A stretch of DNA of 64,000 nucleotides from Cyanobacteria bacterium SBLK (GTDB lineage: Bacteria > Cyanobacteriota > Cyanobacteriia > Cyanobacteriales > Spirulinaceae): NCBI GenBank assembly GCA_017746715.1, contig JAGHZQ010000043.1:1-64000 (forward strand), written 5' to 3'. The notes beneath the pieces are model-generated. The model had not been told where the DNA came from, made no database searches, and was given only the letters and a program-made list of their open reading frames with translations. This document shows, in pieces, positions 13,885 to 23,198 of the stretch (position 1 is its first letter; each line of letters begins with the position of its first letter). The position numbers and the translations under genes were made by a program.

Positions 13885-16725
13885 TTACATTTCTTCTAAC
13901 AAAGGTTCGATTAAACTAACGATAGTATCGCAGCGAAAGCGATCGACTAAATCTCTTAATTTTTCTGCTATAAATTGATAGGTTTCGGGAATTTCAGCAA
14001 TCAAATTTAACAATAATTCATCATCCAAATCGAGAGATGCTCGATACATTTGAATCAACCAGTCAGAGGACATTATCGTCAAATCTTCTGTTGTTAGAGA
14101 ATCGGTTGATTGCTTGCGTTCGACTAATGATTCTTTCTCATAGATATAGCGAACTCCTAAATGTTTTGCCATTGTTTCAAAAATTATTGCTTCTCGAAAT
14201 GGTTTTCTAACAAAATCATCGCATCCAATCGAAAGAATGATGGCTTTTTCTTCTTCTAAAACACTTGCTGTCAAAGCAATGACTGCTGTTGCTTGACCTT
14301 TGGTAGTGCCTTTAATATGTTGAACGGCTTCATATCCATCCATAATTGGCATCCTCATATCCATCCAAATTAAATGCGGCTGCCAGCTCTCCCAAATTTC
14401 AACTGCTTCTTTTCCATGACTTGCTTCTTGCAGTTCAAAACCCAATGGTTGCAACAACTTAATCAATAGTTTTCGATTAACCTCTTTATCGTCAACTACC
14501 AAAATTTTATATTGAGATTGGTTGGGTTCGAGACCGATAACGCGAGATTGTTTTTCTCTATTTTCCACATCTTCTTTTCTTACAATTTTACCTTGAATAT
14601 TAAATGAAAATTTTGTTCCCGATCCCACCTGCGAACTAACAGCAATATCTCCTCCCATCAACTGAATAAATTTACGACTAATCGGCAAACCCAAGCCCGT
14701 TCCTTCTTGAATATTTTTTCCTGTTTCTGTCTGGGTGAAGGCTTCAAACAGTTTATCGAGTTCTGCTTCAGCAATTCCCTCCCCTGTATCCTCTACCTCA
14801 AATTTTATAGTTGTTGGTTGTTGGTTGCCGGCACTGAAACTTCGGCGAGAGCGCTCAGTCGAATGCTTTGCCGAAGAGTTGGTTGTTGTCCTCCCAGAAT
14901 CGCTCCCTCCTTTGAGAGGAATAGGGAGGTGGTGACTGATTCTAACCGATACACCTCCTTCAGAGGTAAATTTCAAAGCATTATTGAGCAGATTAATTAA
15001 GATTTGGCGCACCTTCACTGGGTCGGACTTAATATATTGCGGCACATTTGCATCATACTCAAACAGCAATTGTAACTGTCTGTTTTCCGCTCTGAGGGAA
15101 AACAGATCTTCGACTTCATGTAAGAGTTGATATAAATCAAAATTTTGGAGATTGAGAGTAATTTTTCCTGCTTCTATTTTGGAGAGGTCTAAAACATTAT
15201 TAATTAGGGTTAAAAGATATTCGCCACTGCGATTGATAATACTAATATTTTCTTGCTGTTCTGGTGACAATTTCTGCGATCGCATCATCAATTGAGAAAA
15301 GCCGAGAACGGAATTTAAAGGAGAGCGAAGTTCGTGGCTCATATTAGCTAGAAATTCGCTTTTCGCTTGGTTGGCAACATCAGCTTTATCTTTAGCGATC
15401 GTAAGTTCCTCTAAGGCCGTTTGCAAATTGGCGGTTTTTTCCGCAACTTGTTGCTCTAAATCCTGCTGGTAGTTTTGTCGCAGCCGATCGGCATCGCGCA
15501 AAGATCGCGCCATCTGGCGAAAAGACTCCGAAAGGGCTTCGACCTCGAGGATTCGAGTAGATTTCAGAGGAGAATCGAACTTTCCGCTAGCAAAATTTCG
15601 AGTCGCGCGGGTCAAGCGGGACAGCGATCGCGCTATTCGCCGAGATGTCCAAATTCCGCTCGCGATCGTCCCCATCAACGCCAAAACACACAAAACAACG
15701 GTACGGCGAACGCTGGCATGAATTTCTCCTAGAAACTCCGATTCCGGAACGACTGTAACGATCAGCCAATCGAGTCCGTATTCATCGCGATAGGGTCTGA
15801 CTCGAACAAAAGGAGACTGGGGAAGTTGGGGACGCAATAATTGCCGTTCGGCAATATTCTGCAAACTACCGTACTGCTGTTGTAAATAACGAACGACATT
15901 GCGAATTAAGGGATCTCGAGCATTGAGAGCGGCGAGGCGCGTAATGTCGCCATCAATTGCAGGAGCTGGAGATTCATGACCGGACGTCGCAACGATTAAA
16001 CCCGATCGCTCCACGATAAAAATATTGCCAAGGCGATCGCCTTGCAGATCTTGTAAAAATTGTCCGAGTCGATCGAGGATAATATCGACAGTTAACACGC
16101 CCAATAAATTCTGCTCCTCGTCATAAATGGGGGTACTGGCAGCAATGCCAATGCGAGGCTCCCAAATATACACTGAACTCCAGATTGTTTTTTGCGCTTC
16201 TTTAGCATCGATATACCAAGGTTCGCTGGTTCTTTGGGTATTTTTAAGAACGCCTAAAACTTCCTCCTTATTCCCTTTTTCGTCCACTGCATATCGCGTA
16301 ACCGTATTGAGATTAGATGGTGGCGTTTCTCCGAGGATCGCTTCTTCCGCTAAAGGATAGCCGATTCCGATATACGAGCCATCCTCCCCACCAAAAGCCA
16401 TATAGACCAGATCGAACAGTTGGAGCTGCTGATAAAAATATCTACCGAGAGTCTCAAAATCATTGAGGTCTAAAACCTTCGCTTGAAAGGCTCCGAGATT
16501 GTTCAAATTAATTTCGTGGGCTTTTCCTAAATAGTCATCAAGGTGGCGATCGATTCGCTCTCCTTGTTCGATCGTGAGTTCGTTAGCCAATTGGGAGATC
16601 GCCTGCTGTCCGGTGCGATAGGAGAGATAGCCGACTAAGCTCGTGATGCCGATGACTTGAACCGCAAACTGTACGGTTAAAACTAAATAGAGGGGGATTT
16701 TCCGTTGGCGATAAAAAGAGGGCAT
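13885..16725 (-). CDS. Hybrid sensor histidine kinase with Cache sensor
   Basis: A membrane two-component sensor of about 946 aa. From the N-terminus: a transmembrane helix, a double-Cache periplasmic sensor (about 50-330), a second helix, HAMP, a coiled coil, HisKA with Ser-His-Glu-Leu-Arg-Ser-Pro near 463, HATPase and a receiver domain with Asp in Met-Asp-Met-Arg-Met near 789. The frame stays open up to 16923 and would overlap the upstream ATPase gene. I prefer ATG 16725 because the sequence from there (MPSFYRQRKIPLYLVLT) reads as a normal cytoplasmic start before the first helix. The HATPase domain carries an in-frame insertion of about 42 residues, rich in Ser, Thr, Asn and Gln, encoded by repeat DNA at 14808-14940. 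The catalytic Asp-Thr-Gly-Glu-Gly box follows it intact. Whether the kinase is still active is open. Confidence 0.88.
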   Translation of the reverse strand: MPSFYRQRKIPLYLVLTVQFAVQVIGITSLVGYLSYRTGQQAISQLANELTIEQGERIDRHLDDYLGKAHEINLNNLGAFQAKVLDLNDFETLGRYFYQQLQLFDLVYMAFGGEDGSYIGIGYPLAEEAILGETPPSNLNTVTRYAVDEKGNKEEVLGVLKNTQRTSEPWYIDAKEAQKTIWSSVYIWEPRIGIAASTPIYDEEQNLLGVLTVDIILDRLGQFLQDLQGDRLGNIFIVERSGLIVATSGHESPAPAIDGDITRLAALNARDPLIRNVVRYLQQQYGSLQNIAERQLLRPQLPQSPFVRVRPYRDEYGLDWLIVTVVPESEFLGEIHASVRRTVVLCVLALMGTIASGIWTSRRIARSLSRLTRATRNFASGKFDSPLKSTRILEVEALSESFRQMARSLRDADRLRQNYQQDLEQQVAEKTANLQTALEELTIAKDKADVANQAKSEFLANMSHELRSPLNSVLGFSQLMMRSQKLSPEQQENISIINRSGEYLLTLINNVLDLSKIEAGKITLNLQNFDLYQLLHEVEDLFSLRAENRQLQLLFEYDANVPQYIKSDPVKVRQILINLLNNALKFTSEGGVSVRISHHLPIPLKGGSDSGRTTTNSSAKHSTERSRRSFSAGNQQPTTIKFEVEDTGEGIAEAELDKLFEAFTQTETGKNIQEGTGLGLPISRKFIQLMGGDIAVSSQVGSGTKFSFNIQGKIVRKEDVENREKQSRVIGLEPNQSQYKILVVDDKEVNRKLLIKLLQPLGFELQEASHGKEAVEIWESWQPHLIWMDMRMPIMDGYEAVQHIKGTTKGQATAVIALTASVLEEEKAIILSIGCDDFVRKPFREAIIFETMAKHLGVRYIYEKESLVERKQSTDSLTTEDLTIMSSDWLIQMYRASLDLDDELLLNLIAEIPETYQFIAEKLRDLVDRFRCDTIVSLIEPLLEEM
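14808..14940. repeat. Repeat element inserted inside the histidine kinase gene
   Basis: On the plus strand, GTTGTTG-type heptamers (about 14812-14832) lead into a CTTCGGC...GCCGAAG palindrome (about 14841-14885). A segment with CCCTCC and GGGAGG arms (about 14905-14930) follows. It encodes Asn-Gln-Gln-Pro-Thr-Thr and a Ser/Arg-rich linker that histidine kinases do not have at this point. The neighbours on both sides are standard HATPase sequence, so this is an insertion that kept the frame. Confidence 0.75.
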
Positions 16726-16855
16726 TGCCAGCAAAATCTTGCGCGACTCAAAATCAATTATTCTTAATTGTCTACTACTTTCTCCAAAAACGCGAGCCAA
16801 GGATCGACTAATCTTGGCGGGAATTGTCTGCGATACATCGATAATTTTTCTCGCG

Positions 16856-19783
16856 TTAATGTTTATTGGCCACCCATCGCCATACCTCGCCAATCCACAG
16901 AACGATGGAAGTGCTCCCCACAATTGCCAACCAATCCCGTAGAGAAAGGGGGACGGTACGAAATACTTCTCCCCCCAATTGAATAATGAGAATTTGTCCG
17001 ATACAAATTGCTGCGGCGATCGCGATAAAACCTTTATTTTGCCACACTCCTTTAAATGCTGATTGTTTTAACCCAAGGCAGCGCGCATTAAATAAGTTCC
17101 AAAACTGAATAAAGACAAAAACCGCAAAGAAGACCGATAATTCGTAGGGATCGATCCTGCCATCTTTTTGTAAGTAGAGTAAAAAAGCCGCTAAAAAGCC
17201 CAAAAAGATTAAACCGTTAGCCAGAATAGTTTGCGCCATTGTTGGGGAAATAATAAAAGCGTCCGGATTTCGGGGGGGATCTTGTAAAACAGTTTCGTGA
17301 GGGGGTTCCGTGGCGAGGGCAAGAGCGGCAAAGGTATCCATGATTAAATTGACCCAAAGCATCTGCGTCACCGTTAGGGGTAGGGAAATTCCGATAAACG
17401 GTCCCAATAACGCAATTCCCAAGGCTGCGACATTAATGGTCAATTGATAGAGAATAAAACGCTGAATATTTTGGTATAAAGAGCGCCCCCACACGATCGC
17501 GTTAACGATACTTTGAAAAGAATCGTCCAAGAGAATAATATCGCTGGCATCCTTGGCGATCGCGGTGCCGCTTCCCATAGCCAATCCTACTTTTGCCTGT
17601 TTGAGCGCCCCCGCATCATTGGTACCGTCTCCCGTGACCCCCACGACTTCTCCCGCGTCTTGTAACAGTTTCACCAAACGCAATTTATCCGCCGGCACGG
17701 CACGAGAAAGAACCTTTAAATGTTTAATTGCTTTACTGGCTTTTTCGTCGCTCATTTTACGGAATTGCTTGCCCGTGAGAGCAGCATATTGATGGCGTTC
17801 TTCTTCCTCTTGCCACAGTCCGATTTCGCGGGCGATTTCTTCTGCGGTTTCCGCACAGTCTCCGGTAATAATTTTGACTTGCAAGCCTGCATCGAGACAG
17901 GTCTTAATTGAATCGGAAACCCCCCCTCGCAAGGGATCGATAATCGCGACGAATCCCAACCAAGTCAGATGGGGTTTGACGTGTTTGCCCATATCCGGCT
18001 GCATCAAGTTTTCCGGTAAATCTTGGTAAGCCAAACCCAAGGTACGCATCCCTCGTTTTTGGTAGTCGTGCAAGGCCGCTAAAATGGGCTCGGGGTTGTG
18101 CAGGGGTAGAATGCCGTATTCGGTGAGAATGTAGGCACAGCGTTCGAGAACCACTTCCGGCGCGCCTTTAATATGAACGATTTCCCCCTTGGTCGTGCCA
18201 GAATGACCAAAGGTGGCCATATATTTGCTCTGAGTGGAAAAAGAGAGGCGAAATTCAATTTTAAAGTTATAGCGATAGTCGAGATAATCGAAACCTTGTT
18301 CGTTTAACCATAAGAGTAAAGCGCTTTCTGTAGCATTGCCGATCGCTCGAACGGGCTTGCCTTTTTCTTTTTCTAAATCGGCGGTACTGTTGGCAGCGAT
18401 CGCTTCGGCAATTAAGTTTTTGGCAAAGTCCAAATCCGCGACTTTCGTGGTTTGCAGGCAAGGAAACGCGACCTCGTGAATCCGCATTTTATTTTGGGTC
18501 AGGGTTCCGGTTTTATCGGAACAAATAATGGTTGCCGCGCCAATGGTTTCGCAAGCGTGCATGCGTCGTACTAAGTTATTAGAATCCGCCATGCGTTTCA
18601 TGCTATAAGCCAGAGAGAGGGTCACGCTCATGGGTAAACCTTCCGGCACGGCCACGACGATAATCGTGACCGCCACCATAAAATATTCCAAGAGGGTAAA
18701 TCCCACCTCCGCTGGCAGCCAAGTTTCTCCCCCACCCGGCACGAAATCCAAAGGATAGCCGACTCCCACTGCCAAGGCTAAAACCAACCCTCCCGTTACT
18801 GTCGCGATCGCCCAATTTTGCCAACGGTCATCCAGCCATTCCGGTGCTTCGATTTTGTCATTGAGAAAACCCAAACCGTCGTAAACCACGGGCAACCAAA
18901 CAGGAATGAGAGCAATGGCGATCGCCGCGACAAGGAATCCTAAGAAATAACCTTGCCGTCCCGTCAGGTAAAATGCTCCCGTAAGAAATCCCCGAATTGT
19001 CAGTGCTGTAAAAATAATTGCCGCAAATGATAAACCCACCACGCCGATCAATTGGCTGAGTTTGTCTAATTGTTGATTGAGGGGAGTATCTTCACCGTTT
19101 TCGATTGTCGCCACCGCTCGAGCCAATTTCCCGATTTCCGTGCGATCGCCCACTGCCGTCACGGTAAAAATTCCGTTTCCCTGATCCACCGTGGTGCCGT
19201 AATAGACGTTATAAGCCGGATAAGTTTCTTCAATCTCCCCCTGTTGCGAGGCTTCCGCGGGGGTAAATTTCTGGACGGATTCCGATTCTCCGGTAATTCT
19301 AGACTGATTGACGAGGAGAGAGATTGCTTCGACCAATTCCCCATCGGCGGGAATTTCATCCCCCTGTTCCACGCAAACCCAATCCCCCACGACAATCTCT
19401 TTCTTTGGGACTGTTGTGGCGCAGCCATCGCGAATCACCCGCACTTTCACGTCATCGACGTATTTATTGAGAATTTCAAAGGCGCGATCGGCGCGATATT
19501 CGTTAATAAAAGCGAGGGTTGTCGCCAGCACGATCGCGACGATAATCCCCAAACCTTCAATATAATTGTTTCGTACTGCGCCCACCGCGATCGCGATTAT
19601 CGCTGCAATACATAGAATGCGAATCACGGGATCGGCAAATTTTTCCAAAAACAAACGCCACCACGGATCTCGTTCTGGCGGCGTGAGAACGTTGGCGCCA
19701 TATTTTTCCCGGTTGATTGTGACTTGTTCTGAGGAGAGTCCGCCGAGGGGATGTTGCGATCGCGTTTGCTGTTCGGTGAGCAT
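16856..19783 (-). CDS. Calcium-type P-type ATPase
   Basis: A P2-type cation pump of about 975 aa, most like plasma-membrane or SERCA Ca2+ ATPases. Visible features are the N-terminal cation ATPase domain, the actuator loop Thr-Gly-Glu-Ser near 165, Val-Pro-Glu-Gly-Leu-Pro in transmembrane helix 4 (Ca2+ site), the phosphorylation motif Ser-Asp-Lys-Thr-Gly-Thr-Leu-Thr near 430, Lys-Gly-Ala-Pro-Glu, Thr-Gly-Asp-Gly-Thr-Asn-Asp, and a C-terminal block of hydrophobic helices with Asn-Leu-Ile-Met-Asp-Thr-Phe-Ala. It would export Ca2+ from the cytoplasm. The first codon could be GTG 19789 or ATG 19783, and I chose ATG. Its stop lies 130 bp upstream of the chosen kinase start on the same strand, so the two may be co-transcribed. 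Confidence 0.92.
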   Translation of the reverse strand: MLTEQQTRSQHPLGGLSSEQVTINREKYGANVLTPPERDPWWRLFLEKFADPVIRILCIAAIIAIAVGAVRNNYIEGLGIIVAIVLATTLAFINEYRADRAFEILNKYVDDVKVRVIRDGCATTVPKKEIVVGDWVCVEQGDEIPADGELVEAISLLVNQSRITGESESVQKFTPAEASQQGEIEETYPAYNVYYGTTVDQGNGIFTVTAVGDRTEIGKLARAVATIENGEDTPLNQQLDKLSQLIGVVGLSFAAIIFTALTIRGFLTGAFYLTGRQGYFLGFLVAAIAIALIPVWLPVVYDGLGFLNDKIEAPEWLDDRWQNWAIATVTGGLVLALAVGVGYPLDFVPGGGETWLPAEVGFTLLEYFMVAVTIIVVAVPEGLPMSVTLSLAYSMKRMADSNNLVRRMHACETIGAATIICSDKTGTLTQNKMRIHEVAFPCLQTTKVADLDFAKNLIAEAIAANSTADLEKEKGKPVRAIGNATESALLLWLNEQGFDYLDYRYNFKIEFRLSFSTQSKYMATFGHSGTTKGEIVHIKGAPEVVLERCAYILTEYGILPLHNPEPILAALHDYQKRGMRTLGLAYQDLPENLMQPDMGKHVKPHLTWLGFVAIIDPLRGGVSDSIKTCLDAGLQVKIITGDCAETAEEIAREIGLWQEEEERHQYAALTGKQFRKMSDEKASKAIKHLKVLSRAVPADKLRLVKLLQDAGEVVGVTGDGTNDAGALKQAKVGLAMGSGTAIAKDASDIILLDDSFQSIVNAIVWGRSLYQNIQRFILYQLTINVAALGIALLGPFIGISLPLTVTQMLWVNLIMDTFAALALATEPPHETVLQDPPRNPDAFIISPTMAQTILANGLIFLGFLAAFLLYLQKDGRIDPYELSVFFAVFVFIQFWNLFNARCLGLKQSAFKGVWQNKGFIAIAAAICIGQILIIQLGGEVFRTVPLSLRDWLAIVGSTSIVLWIGEVWRWVANKH

Positions 19784-19857
19784 AAGCACTGAAACGAATA
19801 GAAGCAGGAAAATTACCTTTTTTAATATTTTCTTATGGTATCATCAGCAACAGTTAA

Positions 19858-19895
19858 GAAGTTGGAAGTCGGAAGTCGGAACTCGGAATTGAGAC
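19858..19895. repeat. Heptamer array GGAAGTC
   Basis: GGAAGTC occurs twice, followed by the variants GGAACTC and GGAATTG, all in 7-bp phase. It lies in the divergent promoter gap between the calcium ATPase and rsmI. Confidence 0.75.
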
Positions 19896-19925
19896 AGGGG
19901 TAACGAAGAGGAGAGGTACTCGGTC

Positions 19926-20765
19926 ATGTTGTATTTGGTGGGTACGCCAATCGGTAATTTGGAGGATATGACGTTTCGCGGCATTCGCATTTTAAAAGAG
20001 GTGGATTTGATTGCCGCAGAGGATACTCGCCATACGGGGAAGTTATTGAAGCATTTTCAAATTCAAACACCGCAAATTAGCTATCACGACCATAACAAGC
20101 GAGGGCGATCGCTCGAACTCCTTCAACGCTTGCGGTCTGGGGAATCGATCGCTTTGGTAACAGATGCGGGAATGCCCGGAATTTCCGATCCCGGTTACGA
20201 GTTGGTAAAAGCCTGTCGAGAAAATAATCTTCCTGTCGTCCCCATTCCGGGAATGAGTGCCGGGATCGCAGCATTAACTGCCTCGGGGTTGCCCTGCGAT
20301 CGTTTTGTTTTTGAGGGTTTTCTCCCCCCTCGCGGGAAAGCCAGACGAGATCGCCTCGCTTCCCTACAAACTGAATTTCGTACTTTGATTCTCTATGAAG
20401 CCCCCCATCGCCTGCTCTCCACCCTCGAGGATATGAGGGCAACTTTGGCTGGCGATCGAGCGATCGTGGTGGCGAGGGAATTAACCAAACTTCACGAAGA
20501 ATTTTGGCAGGGGACGATCTCAGAAGCGATCTCCTGCTATTCCCAACATCCTCCCAAGGGCGAATTTACCCTCATTATTGCTGGAACGCCTCTACAAGCG
20601 GAAACTTTAACTGAAGCAGAAATTGCTGACGAACTCACTCAACTGCTGCGATCGGGCATGTCGCGATCCGCAGCCAGTCGCCATCTCGCCCGAGTCGCCG
20701 CTCTTCCGCGCCGCCAAGTTTATCAAATTGCCCTTTCCCTTCCCGATTGCGAATGCGAAATCTAG
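19926..20765 (+). CDS. rsmI: 16S rRNA 2'-O-ribose C1402 methyltransferase
   Basis: RsmI methylates the ribose of cytidine 1402 in the 30S decoding centre using S-adenosylmethionine. The 279-aa length is usual. Family motifs are Val-Gly-Thr-Pro-Ile-Gly-Asn-Leu-Glu-Asp at residues 5-14, Ala-Glu-Asp-Thr-Arg near 36, Ser-Tyr-His-Asp-His-Asn near 58, Thr-Asp-Ala-Gly-Met-Pro-Gly-Ile-Ser-Asp-Pro-Gly near 84, and Pro-Pro-Arg-Gly-Lys near 140. The ATG at 19926 has a strong Shine-Dalgarno (AGGAGAGG). The gene is divergent from the calcium ATPase and is housekeeping. Confidence 0.96.
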   Translation: MLYLVGTPIGNLEDMTFRGIRILKEVDLIAAEDTRHTGKLLKHFQIQTPQISYHDHNKRGRSLELLQRLRSGESIALVTDAGMPGISDPGYELVKACRENNLPVVPIPGMSAGIAALTASGLPCDRFVFEGFLPPRGKARRDRLASLQTEFRTLILYEAPHRLLSTLEDMRATLAGDRAIVVARELTKLHEEFWQGTISEAISCYSQHPPKGEFTLIIAGTPLQAETLTEAEIADELTQLLRSGMSRSAASRHLARVAALPRRQVYQIALSLPDCECEI

Positions 20766-20781
20766 CATAATATTTGTGTAA

Positions 20782-20910
20782 CGTGCCATAATACAATCCG
20801 TAACCGCCGAGGCAGAAAACCGACGGGTTAAAATCTATAGCTTGTGTATGGGGGCCGATCGAGCCACTCGAGAAGCCTTGGGAGCGATCGCCCAATTCAC
20901 GGGAGGTTAG
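20782..20910 (+). pseudogene. Open frame ending in TAG, possibly part of a split gene
   Basis: The frame is open from just after TAA 20779-20781 to TAG 20908-20910 and has a protein-like composition (for example RRVKIYSLCMGADRATREAL) but no ATG or GTG near its beginning. It is in the same frame as the helix-turn-helix product that starts at 20950. Removing the single TAG would join them into a product of about 114 residues. I recognise no family. This could be the broken first half of that gene. Confidence 0.3.
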
Positions 20911-20949
20911 TGCGAGACGGCTAGTAATGCGTCTCACATTATCAGTCAA

Positions 20950-21126
20950 ATGGTTGCGGTTTTAAATGTTGAATTTCGTACCGTACAGTTCGATCTCCAA
21001 GTTTTAGAGGCGGTTAGAGGCTGCGATCGTCTCGAGTTAGAAGATTTGGCAGCACGACTGAACACTTCGCGGTGGACGGTCGCCGGTGCTATTTCTCGGC
21101 TGGGCAAACGAGGGTTCTTTTCCTAA
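20950..21126 (+). CDS. Small winged-helix-like protein (58 aa)
   Basis: ATG 20950 opens a 58-codon frame ending in TAA 21124-21126. Residues 30-57 resemble a helix-turn-helix: Leu-Glu-Asp-Leu-Ala-Ala-Arg-Leu-Asn-Thr-Ser, a short turn, then Thr-Val-Ala-Gly-Ala-Ile-Ser-Arg-Leu, ending in Gly-Lys-Arg-Gly. Codon use and GCGATCG-like content match the neighbours. No good ribosome-binding site precedes it. The same frame continues upstream to a TAG at 20908, so it may be the second half of an interrupted gene. Confidence 0.4.
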   Translation: MVAVLNVEFRTVQFDLQVLEAVRGCDRLELEDLAARLNTSRWTVAGAISRLGKRGFFS

Positions 21127-21197
21127 GGATTGGGGTGGAAATTTTCCACCCTACCTTTTAAGCTGGGGATATTGTTTGCGATTCGCGGTTCGAGGCA

Positions 21198-22109
21198 ATG
21201 ACTTTACCTAATTTTCTCGTGATAGGAACGCCTAAATCAGGGACGACTTCCCTGTACCACTATCTCAATCGACATCCTCAAATTTATATGAGTCCGGTCA
21301 AAGAACCTAATTTTTTGGCTTTTGTTGAAAAACCGCCGAATTTTGACGGGCCAAAGGGGCCAAATGAGTGGATTAATCAACAGTCGATTGTTGATTTTCA
21401 GGAATATCAAGCCCTGTTTGACAGGGTTAATGGAGAAAAAGCAATTGGGGAGGCTTCAATTTGGTATCTTTATTTGCCCGATGCACCAAAATACATCCAA
21501 CACTATCTTCCCGATGTCAAGTTAATTGCACTTCTTCGTCACCCTGTCGATCGCGCTTTTTCCCACTATTTGCATTTGCGGCGCACGGGTGATGAATGGT
21601 TAACCGAGTTTACTGTAGCTTTGGATGCAGAAGAACAAAGATGTCAGCAGAACTGGGCTCCAGCTTGGCGCTATCAACAGGCGGGATTGTACTCGCAACA
21701 ACTGGAACGGTATTTAAAAATATTTCCCCGCGATCGCCTCAAAGTTTATCTCTATGACGATTGGCAAAATAATCCTTTTGATTTGATGAAAGATTTATTT
21801 ACATTTATTGAGGTTGATGCAACATTTGAACCCGATATGTCAACCCGACACAATCAAACATCCGTTGTTTGGAAAAACAATACAATCAGAAATTTATTAG
21901 TGGATGAGAATCTCCTCCGAATGGCTGCTAGAAAGATTGTTCCCGATCGCGTCCGCAAGCCCGTTGCAGAAATGCTGCTCCGCAAAAATAAAGAGAAACC
22001 GCCTACACTTGCTGCAGAAACTCGCCAGCAACTCATTTCTCATTTTCGTAAAGATATTCTCAAACTTCAAGACTTAATCGATCGCGATTTATCCCATTGG
22101 CTTGTATAA
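21198..22109 (+). CDS. Sulfotransferase, PAPS-dependent
   Basis: A 303-aa sulfotransferase that would move a sulfuryl group from PAPS to a carbohydrate or other acceptor. The 5'-phosphosulfate loop is Gly-Thr-Pro-Lys-Ser-Gly-Thr-Thr-Ser-Leu at residues 9-18. The 3'-phosphate motif is Leu-Arg-His-Pro-Val-Asp-Arg-Ala-Phe-Ser-His-Tyr near 114-125. Both resemble the heparan sulfate sulfotransferase type. There is no signal peptide, so it acts in the cytoplasm. A GT2 glycosyltransferase starts 65 bp downstream on the same strand. The setting beside hps genes suggests sulfation of an extracellular polysaccharide, which is inference. Confidence 0.88.
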   Translation: MTLPNFLVIGTPKSGTTSLYHYLNRHPQIYMSPVKEPNFLAFVEKPPNFDGPKGPNEWINQQSIVDFQEYQALFDRVNGEKAIGEASIWYLYLPDAPKYIQHYLPDVKLIALLRHPVDRAFSHYLHLRRTGDEWLTEFTVALDAEEQRCQQNWAPAWRYQQAGLYSQQLERYLKIFPRDRLKVYLYDDWQNNPFDLMKDLFTFIEVDATFEPDMSTRHNQTSVVWKNNTIRNLLVDENLLRMAARKIVPDRVRKPVAEMLLRKNKEKPPTLAAETRQQLISHFRKDILKLQDLIDRDLSHWLV

Positions 22110-22174
22110 ATTTGCTTCCTCTTGGATTTTTTCGATAAGAATGATATAAAAATTTTAGCACAAAAAGATCGCAG

Positions 22175-23107
22175 ATGCCTAAAATTTCTGTAGTGATTCC
22201 TGCTTACAATGCAGAAAAGACAATTGCTAAAACAATTCAATCCGTCCTAGACCAAACATTTAAGGATTTTGAAATTATTGTGATTAATGATGGGTCTAGC
22301 GATCGCACTCTAGAAATTGTTGAGTCATTTGTGGATTCTCGCATTCAAATTTATTCTTATCCCAATACAGGCGCTGCTATTAGTCGAAATCGCGGGATTT
22401 CTTTAGCGTCGGGTGAGTTTCTTGCCTTATTAGATGCTGACGATCTCTGGACGGCCGATAAATTAACAGCACAATTTCAGGCCTTACAAGACTACTCGGA
22501 AGCAGGAGTTGCCTATAGTTGGACGGACTATATCGACGAGTCCGATCGATTTGTGCGATCGGGACTGCATCTTAGTGCCAATGGTAATGTCTTACCAGAG
22601 TTATTGGTTCATAATTTTTTAGAAAATGGCTCTAATCCTCTCATTCGTTCTCCAATTATCCAAGAAGTCGGTCAGTTCGATCCGCATCTTTTGGCAAGTA
22701 TGGATTGGGATTTTTATTTACGTCTGGCTAATTTCTGTCATTTTATTGTCGTTCCTCGTCCTCAGGTTTTATACCGTATTTCTACAACTTCCATAACAAC
22801 TGATGTAAGAAGACAAGAAAAAGAATCTCTCAAAGTTATAGAAAAGGCTTTTCAACAAGTTCCCGATTCCTTGCGCTTGTTAAAACAAAAGAGTTTGGCT
22901 AATCTATATAAATATTTGGCTTGTAAATCCTTAGAAAATCCCTCTCGAAAAAATGGGATTTCTACACTACTTTTTTTATTTAATTATGCAAAATACGAAT
23001 CCTTACAACAAAATACTTTGAAGTTGATTTTTATTTTAGCAATCAAAGGGATTTTTTTTCTGATTTTTGGCAGTCAAAAACGAAATAATCTCAATATAAG
23101 TAGCTAG
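22175..23107 (+). CDS. Glycosyltransferase family 2
   Basis: A 310-aa GT-A enzyme. Residues 1-100 contain the GT2 start Ile-Ser-Val-Val-Ile-Pro-Ala-Tyr-Asn-Ala, Asn-Asp-Gly-Ser-Ser-Asp, and the metal-binding Asp-Ala-Asp-Asp near 87-90. Trp-Asp-Phe-Tyr-Leu-Arg near 181 is the usual acceptor-side motif. The C-terminal 80 residues are basic and end with a hydrophobic segment (about 280-300) that may attach it to the membrane. It is probably co-transcribed with the sulfotransferase upstream. HpsF or HpsG equivalence is possible but I cannot claim it. Confidence 0.88.
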   Translation: MPKISVVIPAYNAEKTIAKTIQSVLDQTFKDFEIIVINDGSSDRTLEIVESFVDSRIQIYSYPNTGAAISRNRGISLASGEFLALLDADDLWTADKLTAQFQALQDYSEAGVAYSWTDYIDESDRFVRSGLHLSANGNVLPELLVHNFLENGSNPLIRSPIIQEVGQFDPHLLASMDWDFYLRLANFCHFIVVPRPQVLYRISTTSITTDVRRQEKESLKVIEKAFQQVPDSLRLLKQKSLANLYKYLACKSLENPSRKNGISTLLFLFNYAKYESLQQNTLKLIFILAIKGIFFLIFGSQKRNNLNISS

Positions 23108-23198
23108 ACATAAATTGTGTAGTCCGTGTCAAGAATAGTAAACAAAATTCGATTGACGCTTTTTTGAGACGACATTTTCATATTTTTTCAACTACTTA

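Noticed and set aside
19070..19615. 181-aa plus-strand frame inside the calcium ATPase gene
   Set aside because: It is antisense to a strongly conserved ATPase region and shows no recognisable domain.
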